From Paracoccus cavernae (GTDB lineage: Bacteria; Pseudomonadota; Alphaproteobacteria; Rhodobacterales; Rhodobacteraceae), in the NCBI GenBank assembly GCA_030410095.1, contig JAUFRC010000001.1, positions 1,996,501 through 2,060,500 on the forward strand: a stretch of DNA of 64,000 bases. The letters run 5' to 3'. The notes under the pieces were generated by a model, which was not told the DNA's origin, did no database searches, and was given only the letters and a program-made list of their open reading frames with translations. The position numbers and the translations under genes are program-made. Of the stretch, positions 57,677 to 64,000 are shown piece after piece; positions within the stretch are counted from its first letter, which is position 1; each line of letters starts with the position of its first letter.

Positions 57677-60004
57677 TTAACCGCGGGGCTTGTAGGGTGC
57701 CTTGCCGCCCGAGCGCGGACCGTTGGACGGGCCACCCGCACGCGGACCACGCGGCGCGCCGTCACGCGGAGCGTAGGGCTTGCGGTCGCCATCTTCACGC
57801 TTCGCCCAAGGCTTGCGGTCGCCATCCTGACGCGCACCGTAGGGTTTACGCTCGCCGTCGCGCGGAGCGTAGGGCTTGCGATCACCATCTTCACGCTTCG
57901 CCCAAGGCTTGCGGTCGCCATCCTGACGCGCACCGTAGGGTTTACGCTCGCCGTCGCGCGGAGCGTAGGGCTTGCGATCACCATCTTCACGCTTCGCCCA
58001 AGGCTTGCGGTCGCCATCCTGACGCGCACCGTAGGGTTTGCGCTCGCCGTCACGCGGAGCGTAGGGCTTGCGGTCACCGTCTTCGCGTTTTGCCCAAGGT
58101 TTGCGGTCGCCATCCTGACGCGCACCGTAGGGTTTACGCTCGCCGTCGCGCGGAGCATAGGGCTTGCGGTCACCATCTTCGCGGCGGTTAAAGCTCGGAC
58201 GATCGCCGTCTTCGCGCTTCGCCCAAGGCTTGCGGTCGCCATCCTGACGCGCACCGTAGGGCTTACGCTCGCCGTCACGCGGAGCGTAGGGCTTACGCTC
58301 GCCATCACGCGGGGCGTAGGGCTTGCGGTCACCATCTTCGCGACGGTTGAAGCTCGGACGGTCGCCGTCTTCGCGCTTCGCCCAAGGCTTGCGGTCGCCA
58401 TCCTGACGCGCACCGTAGGGCTTACGCTCGCCGTCGCGCGGAGCGTAGGGCTTGCGGTCACCATCTTCGCGACGGTTGAAGCTCGGACGGTCGCCGTCTT
58501 CGCGCTTCGCCCAAGGCTTGCGGTCGCCGCCATCACGCGGGGCCCAAGGTTTACGCTCGCCGTCACGAGGGGCGTAGGGCTTGCGGTCACCATCTTCGCG
58601 GCGGTTGAAGCTCGGACGATCGCCGTCTTCGCGCTTCGCCCAAGGCTTGCGGTCGCCATCCTGACGCGCACCGTAGGGTTTGCGCTCGCCATCACGCGGG
58701 GCGTAGGGCTTGCGGTCACCATCTTCGCGACGGTTGAAGCTCGGACGGTCACCGTCCTCGCGCTTCGCCCAAGGCTTGCGGTCGCCGTCTTCGCGACGCC
58801 CGCCAAAGCTGCGGCGCTCGCCGCCTTCGGAGCGCGAGAAGCCGCCACGGTTCTCGCGGCCGTCACGGCTGTCGCGACCTTCGCCGCTCTCGCCGCGATC
58901 GGCACCACGGCTGCGGAATTCGCGCGGACGTTCCTCGACATCGCCGGTCAGTAGGCCGCCGAGCTGGTCGCGCAACGAGCGGCGTTTGACTTCGCGAACC
59001 TCGTTTTCCTCCATGCCGGTCAGCTTGAACGGGCCGTAGCTGATGCGGATGAGGCGGTTCACGGTCAGGCCGACATGCTGCATCGCACGACGTATCTCGC
59101 GGTTGCGGCCCTCGCGGATGCCGACGGTCAGCCAGGCGTTGGCGCCCTGCTGGCTGTCGAGACGGATCTCCATCGGCTTGAAATCTTCGCCATCGATGGT
59201 CGGACCGCGGCGCAGCGGATCAAAGGTCAGATCGGTGGGCTGGCCGTTCACGCGCACGCGGTAGCGGCGCAGCCAGCCGGTCGCGGGCAGTTCCAACCGG
59301 CGCTTGAGCTCGCCGTCATTGGTCAAAAGCAGCAGGCCTTCGGAGTTGAGGTCGAGCCGGCCGACCGTCATCACCCGCGGCAGATCGCGCGGCAAAGCGT
59401 CGAAAACCGTCTGACGGCCCTTTTCGTCCGAAGCCGAAGTCACCAGACCGTTGGGCTTGTAGTACAGCCAAAGGCGGGTTTCCTGCGGCTCGTCGAGCTG
59501 CTTGCCGTCGACCTTGATCTTGTCGGTGGGCAGAACGTCGAGCGCGGGGCTCTCGATCTTGCGGCCGTTCACGGTGACGCGGCCTTCGATGATCATGCGC
59601 TCGGCCTCGCGGCGCGAAGCGACACCGACGCGGGCCATGACTTCGCGATCCGCTCGCCCTCGGGGGCTTCGGCGGCTTCTACGGGCGCGGCGGCGGGGCG
59701 TTGCCGCGGGCCGCGACGGGAGCATCCTCGTCATCGTCGTCTTCGTCTTCGTCGTCTTCGTCGTCGTCTTCATCGTCGGCGTCATCATCGTCGTCGTCAT
59801 CATCGTCGTCATCATCGCCGTCGACGTCGATATCGCCGTCTTCCTCATCGTCGATGTCGTCGGATTGGTCGGCCTCTGCCTCGGCAGCATCAAGGACGGC
59901 TTGCGCGTCAACTTCTGCGGTGATCTCGGTTTGGGCCGGGGTGGTCGCCTCGGTTTCGGGACCAGAATTCGTGCCGGATCCGGCGTGGTATTTTCTTGGG
60001 ACAT
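57677..60004 (-). CDS. rluB: RluB-type 23S rRNA pseudouridine synthase with acidic N terminus and repeat tail (frameshifted)
   Basis: About 775 residues, versus about 300 for E. coli RluB. Residues 1-110 form a very acidic leader (Asp/Glu runs). Then comes the S4 domain (VMARVGVASRREAERMIIEG) and the synthase core with the catalytic Asp in MTVGRLDLNSEGLLLLTNDG, GIREGRNREIRRAM and NRLIRISYGPFKL. The C-terminal 400 residues are a Lys/Arg/Asp/Pro repeat, a likely flexible RNA-binding tail. Frame breaks lie near 59974, 59690 and 59645. GGAGAGTGAA precedes the ATG at 60004. RluB and RluF cannot be distinguished by eye. Confidence 0.9.
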   Translation of the reverse strand: MSQENTTPDPARILVPKPRRPPRPKPRSPQKLTRKPSLMLPRQRPTNPTTSTMRKTAISTSTAMMTTMMTTTMMTPTMKTTTKTTKTKTTMTRMLPSRPAATPRRRARRSRRSPRGRADREVMARVGVASRREAERMIIEGRVTVNGRKIESPALDVLPTDKIKVDGKQLDEPQETRLWLYYKPNGLVTSASDEKGRQTVFDALPRDLPRVMTVGRLDLNSEGLLLLTNDGELKRRLELPATGWLRRYRVRVNGQPTDLTFDPLRRGPTIDGEDFKPMEIRLDSQQGANAWLTVGIREGRNREIRRAMQHVGLTVNRLIRISYGPFKLTGMEENEVREVKRRSLRDQLGGLLTGDVEERPREFRSRGADRGESGEGRDSRDGRENRGGFSRSEGGERRSFGGRREDGDRKPWAKREDGDRPSFNRREDGDRKPYAPRDGERKPYGARQDGDRKPWAKREDGDRPSFNRREDGDRKPYAPRDGERKPWAPRDGGDRKPWAKREDGDRPSFNRREDGDRKPYAPRDGERKPYGARQDGDRKPWAKREDGDRPSFNRREDGDRKPYAPRDGERKPYAPRDGERKPYGARQDGDRKPWAKREDGDRPSFNRREDGDRKPYAPRDGERKPYGARQDGDRKPWAKREDGDRKPYAPRDGERKPYGARQDGDRKPWAKREDGDRKPYAPRDGERKPYGARQDGDRKPWAKREDGDRKPYAPRDGERKPYGARQDGDRKPWAKREDGDRKPYAPRDGAPRGPRAGGPSNGPRSGGKAPYKPRG
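57745..58800 (-). repeat. Tandem repeat region encoding the RluB tail
   Basis: About 1.05 kb of near-identical 33-, 36- and 96-base units. The peptide units are DGDRKPYAPRDGERKPYGAR, QDGDRKPWAKRE and DGDRPSFNRRE in varying order. All units are multiples of three, so expansion and contraction keep the frame. Unit order suggests repeated duplication of a larger block containing all three. Confidence 0.9.
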
Positions 60005-60113
60005 TTCACTCTCCTGCGCATCTCTGCGGTGGCAAAGTCGTCGCTCTATACCCAACGCGCGAAAGTGCAAAGCGGTTCTTGCGCCAAAAGCGAATCCGGA
60101 GTGAATAGCTGCT

Positions 60114-60570
60114 ATGACCCAGCCGCCCTTCCACAGCCATATGCCCGCAGCCCTTGCCGAGGCCCGCGCCGCCGCCGCGCGAGGCGAAGTGCCGGTGGGC
60201 GCGGTTTTGCTGGGTCCGGACGGGCGCGAACTGGCGCGGGCGGGCAACCGCACCCGCGAGCTTTCCGACCCGACCGCCCATGCCGAGATCCTCGCGATCA
60301 GGACCGCCTGCGCGGCTTTGGGCTCGGAACGGCTGCCCGGCGCCACGCTTTGGGTCACGCTCGAGCCCTGCCCGATGTGCGCCGCCGCCATCTCCGCCGC
60401 GCGGATCGCGACGCTTTACTACGGTGCCGATGACGCAAGGATGGGCGGGGTCGCACATGGGGCGCGGGTCTTCCCCACCCGCAATGCCACCATGTCCCTA
60501 CGGTTTATGGCGGCATTTCGTCGGGCGATCCAAGGACTTGCTTCAAAGCTTCTTTTCGCAACGCCGCTGA
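60114..60570 (+). CDS. tadA: tRNA-specific adenosine deaminase TadA (frameshifted near the C terminus)
   Basis: About 152 residues. Zn deaminase site: AHAEILAIRTAC (His ligand and catalytic Glu) and LEPCPMCAAAIS (two Cys ligands); NRTRELSDPTAH is typical. It converts A34 to inosine in tRNA-Arg(ACG). Two bases are lost, near 60472 and 60520; the repaired C terminus is HPQCHHVPTVYGG, then DLLQSFFSQRR at TGA 60568-60570. The gene is divergent from the rluB-like gene across 109 bases, an arrangement seen in relatives. Confidence 0.9.
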
Positions 60571-60672
60571 CACATTTCTGCTAAGAAAATTTCGCGTCCA
60601 CCTTTCGCCGCGCTTGCGCTGCATCGCAGCATGATAAAAGATACCCGCACTCAGCCTTAGGGGAGAACGCGC

Positions 60673-63600
60673 GTGTTCAGGAAAATCCTTGTCGCCAACC
60701 GTGGAGAAATCGCCATTCGCGTCATGCGTGCGGCGAACGAGCTCGGGAAGAAGACCGTCGCGGTCTATGCCGAAGAGGACAAGCTGGGCCTGCACCGCTT
60801 CAAGGCCGACGAAGCCTACCGAATCGGCGAAGGGCTGGGTCCGGTCGCGGCCTATCTGAGCATCCCCGAAATCATTCGCGTCGCGAAGGATCGGCGCGGA
60901 TGCGATCCATCCGGGCTACGGGCTCCTGTCGGAAAACCCCGAATTCGTCGATGCCTGCGTTCAGGCGGGAATCACCTTCATCGGTCCTTCGGCCGATACG
61001 ATGCGCGCACTCGGCGACAAGGCCAGCGCGCGACAGGTCGCGATCAAGGCGGGTGTTCCGGTCATTCCCGCGACCGATGTGCTGGGCGACGACTTCGACG
61101 CGATCAAGCGCGAGGCCGCCGAAGTCGGCTACCCCTGATGCTGAAGGCCAGCTGGGGCGGCGGCGGGCGCGGCATGCGTCCGATCAACGCCGAATCCGAG
61201 CTGGTCGAGAAAGTCCGCGAGGGCCGTCGCGAAGCCGAGGCCGCCTTCGGCAATGGCGAGGGCTATCTGGAAAAGATGATCCTGCGGGCCCGCCACGTCG
61301 AGGTCCAGCTTCTGGGCGACAGCCACGGCGGCCTTTACCACCTGTTCGAGCGTGACTGCACCGTCCAGCGCCGCAACCAGAAGGTCGTCGAGCGCGCCCC
61401 GCCCCTATCTGACCGATGCCCAACGCACCGAAGTCTGCGAGCTTGCGCTCAAGATCGGGCGCGCGGTCGGCTACCAGAATGCCGGCACGGTCGAATTCCT
61501 GATGGATATGGACAGCCAGCGCTTCTATTTCATCGAGGTGAACCCGCGCGTTCAGGTCGAGCATACCGTGACCGAAGAGGTCACCGGCATCGACATCGTC
61601 CAATCCCAGATCCAGATCGCCGAGGGCGCGACCCTGGCCGATGCCACCGGCATTGCCGATCAGGCGGGCGTCCAGCTTCAGGGCCATGCGCTGCAATGCC
61701 GCGTGACGACCGAAGATCCGCTGAACAATTTCATCCCCGATTACGGCCGCATCACCGCCTATCGCTCGGCCACCGGCAACGGCATCCGTCTGGACGGCGG
61801 CACCGCCTATTCGGGCGGCGTGATCACGCGCTATTACGATCGCTGCTGGTCAAGGTCACGGCCCATGCCCAGACGCCGGAAAAGGCGATCGCGCGGATGG
61901 ACCGCGCCTTGCGCGAATTCCGTGTGCGCGGGGTGGCGACGAATATCGAGTTCGTCATCAACCTGCTGAAGCACCCGACCTTCCTCGACGACAGCTATAC
62001 GACCAAATTCATCGATACGACCGAGGATCTCTTCCATTTCCGCAAGCGCCGCGACCGTGCGACGAAGCTGTTGATCTATATCGCGGATATTTCGGTGAAC
62101 GGTCACCCCGAGACGGCAGGCCGCGCCCAGCCGCCCGCCGATGCGCGCAAACCCGTGCCGCCGGCCCCCAAGGTCGAGCCCGCATCCGGCACGCGCCAGA
62201 TGCTCGAACGGCAGGGCGCGAAGGCCGTGGCCGATTGGATGCTGGCGCAAAAGCGCCTGCTGATCACCGACACCACGATGCGCGACGGCCACCAGTCGCT
62301 GCTGGCGACGCGGATGCGCTCGCTCGACATGATCAAGGTCGCGCCGAGCTATGCGGCCAACCTGCCCGATCTGTTCTCGGTCGAATGCTGGGGCGGCGCG
62401 ACCTTTGATGTGGCCTACCGCTTCTTGCAGGAAAGCCCGTGGCAGCGCCTGCGCGATCTGCGCGAGCGCATGCCAAACCTGATGACCCAGATGCTTTTGC
62501 GCGCCTCGAACGGGGTCGGCTATACCAACTACCCCGACAATGTCGTGCAAAGCTTCGTGCGTCAGGCGGCGGGGTCCGGCATCGACATCTTCCGCGTTTT
62601 CGACAGCCTCAACTGGGTCGAAAACATGCGCGTCGCGATGGATGCGGTGATCGAGACCGGCAAGATCTGCGAAGGCACCGTCTGCTATACCGGCGACATC
62701 CTCGATCCGGCGCGGGCGAAATACGACCTGAAATACTATGTCGATATGGGTAAACAGCTGCGCGATGCAGGCGCCCATGTCCTCGGCCTCAAGGATATGG
62801 CCGGTCTGCTGAAACCGGGAGCCGCGCGGGTTCTGGTGCGCGCGCTGAAGGAAGAGGTCGGCCTGCCCGTCCATTTCCACACCCATGACACCAGCGGCAT
62901 CGCGGGGGCCTCGATCCTTGCCGCGGCCGAAGCGGGCGTCGACGCCGTCGATTCGGCGATGGATGCCTTCTCGGGCGGCACCTCGCAGCCCGCGCTGGGG
63001 TCGATTGTCGAGGCCTTGCGCAACTCCGACCGCGACACCGGCCTTGATATCGGCGCGGTCCGCGCGATCTCCAACTACTGGGAGGCGGTGCGCGAGCAAT
63101 ATGCCGCCTTCAGATCGGGCATTCAGGCCCCCGCCTCCGAGGTCTATCTGCATGAAATGCCCGGCGGCCAGTTCACCAACCTCAAGGCGCAGGCGCGCTC
63201 GATGGGGCTCGAAGAGCGCTGGGGCGAGATCGCCCAGACCTATGCCGATGTGAACCAGATGTTCGGCGATATCGTGAAGGTGACGCCCTCCTCCAAGGTC
63301 GTGGGCGATATGGCGCTGATGATGGTGGCCCAAGGGCTGAACCGCACGCAGGTCGAAGATCCCGCGACCGATGTCGCCTTCCCCGATCGGTTGTCGACAT
63401 GATGAAGGGCAATCTCGGGCAACCTCCGGGGATGGCCCGTGGCCCTGCAGGCCAAGATCCTCAAGGGCGAGCCCGCGCTGACCACACGGCCTGGCGCCTC
63501 GATGGCGCCGGTCGATCTGGAAGCGGTTCGCGCGAAACTGTCGCAGGAACTCGACGGGATGGAGATCGACGACGAGCATCTGAATGCCTATCTGATGTAT

Positions 63601-64000
63601 CCCAAGGTCTTGCTCGACTATATGGGGCGGCGGCGCAGCTACGGCCCCGTGCGCGCCCTGCCGACGCATACGTTCTTCTACGGGATGGAGCCGGGCGAGG
63701 CGATCACCGCCGAAATCGATCCGGGCAAAACCTCGAGATCCTGTTCCAGACCATCGGAGAGACCGACGAAAACGGCGATGTGAAGGTGTTTTTCGAGCTG
63801 AACGGCCAGCCGCGCGTGATCCGCGTCCCGAACCGCGCCATCAAGGCCCAGACCAAGGCGCGCCCCAAGGCCGACCCTGCCAATCCCGCCCATATCGGGG
63901 CACCGATGCCCGGCGTGATCGCCAGCGTGACGGCGGCGCTTGGCCAGAAGGTCAAAACCGGCGACCTGCTGCTGACCATCGAGGCGATGAAGATGGAAAC
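60673..64000 (+). CDS. pyc: Pyruvate carboxylase, 3' end outside the window (frameshifted)
   Basis: About 1110 residues are visible. Biotin carboxylase: [50 protein letters not shown]. Carboxyltransferase: [78 protein letters not shown] conserved PYC-OADA domain follows, and the biotinyl domain ends at the window edge with EAMKME (biotin Lys). It carboxylates pyruvate to oxaloacetate. Breaks lie near 60895, 61134, 61399, 61845, 63392 and 63731. The start GTG 60673 follows AGGGGAGAA. Confidence 0.95.

Noticed and set aside
57745..58800. Possible CRISPR-like or intergenic repeat array
   Set aside because: Units are contiguous without unique spacers, are multiples of three, and encode an in-frame protein tail; no cas genes are present.
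57665..58954. 429-codon plus-strand frame opposite the RluB repeats
   Set aside because: It is the complement of the coding repeat and has only the repeat's composition (Thr/Ala/Val-rich); the rluB frame has a start, core domain and terminator.

Overview
The window is GC-rich, densely packed alphaproteobacterial DNA, almost certainly from a member of the Rhodobacterales (Rhodobacter/Paracoccus-like). The reasons are the tail half of a Rhodobacter-type gene transfer agent (GTA) cluster, an ATP synthase Fo operon with both b and b' subunits, the dusB(nifR3)-ntrB-ntrC-ntrY-ntrX-trkA-trkH-hfq-hflX order, a Hint-domain protein, and a Zur-controlled znu locus. No rRNA, tRNA, CRISPR array, insertion sequence or replication origin was recognised.

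Layout. 0-5 kb: end of an unidentified gene, a GST-like protein, a thiolase plus multifunctional 3-hydroxyacyl-CoA dehydrogenase pair (beta-oxidation), and a DUF3597 protein. 5-11 kb: adenosine-kinase-like protein and endonuclease III, a DNA-methyltransferase repair protein, an OmpA-type lipoprotein, then the Fo operon atpI-atpB-atpE-atpX-atpF. 11-17 kb: ArsR-type regulator, Hint-domain protein, 5'-nucleotidase, DUF952 protein, pyrD, cysE. 17-26 kb (minus strand): GTA genes. The small terminase gene (gp1) is joined directly to the 3' part of the tail-tube gene (gp9), followed by gp10 to gp15 and a DUF2793 protein; all head and large-terminase genes are missing. 26-36 kb: mltG and fabF, then a plus-strand run telA, DUF2927 lipoprotein, SPFH/GYF protein, zinc-ribbon membrane protein and sugar kinase, then hflX and hfq. 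36-47 kb: K+ uptake (trkAH), DoxX, and the nitrogen regulators NtrX/Y/C/B with dusB. 47-53 kb: L-serine dehydratase, a Pro/Ala/Thr-rich lipoprotein, and YjbH/YjbF exopolysaccharide proteins. 53-57.5 kb: znuB-znuC-zur divergent from znuA across two Zur-box-like palindromes, then hemP. 57.6-64 kb: an RluB-type pseudouridine synthase with a very long repeat tail, tadA, and pyruvate carboxylase cut off by the window end.

Sequence quality dominates interpretation. About half of the conserved genes (atpB, pyrD, trkA, ntrY, znuA, pyc and others) are broken by single-base frame changes. Nearly all are repaired by adding one G or C to a short run, so I annotate them as full-length genes carrying probable sequencing deletions, not as pseudogenes. 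Start and end coordinates are firm where stated, but protein lengths of these genes are approximate.

The most interesting points are the internal deletion in the GTA cluster, a promoter with an overlapping palindrome and an intrinsic terminator in the GTA leader, the histidine-rich tail on ZnuC, the repeat tail of RluB, the TelA/SPFH/zinc-ribbon locus, and a CtrA-like site before the Hint protein.
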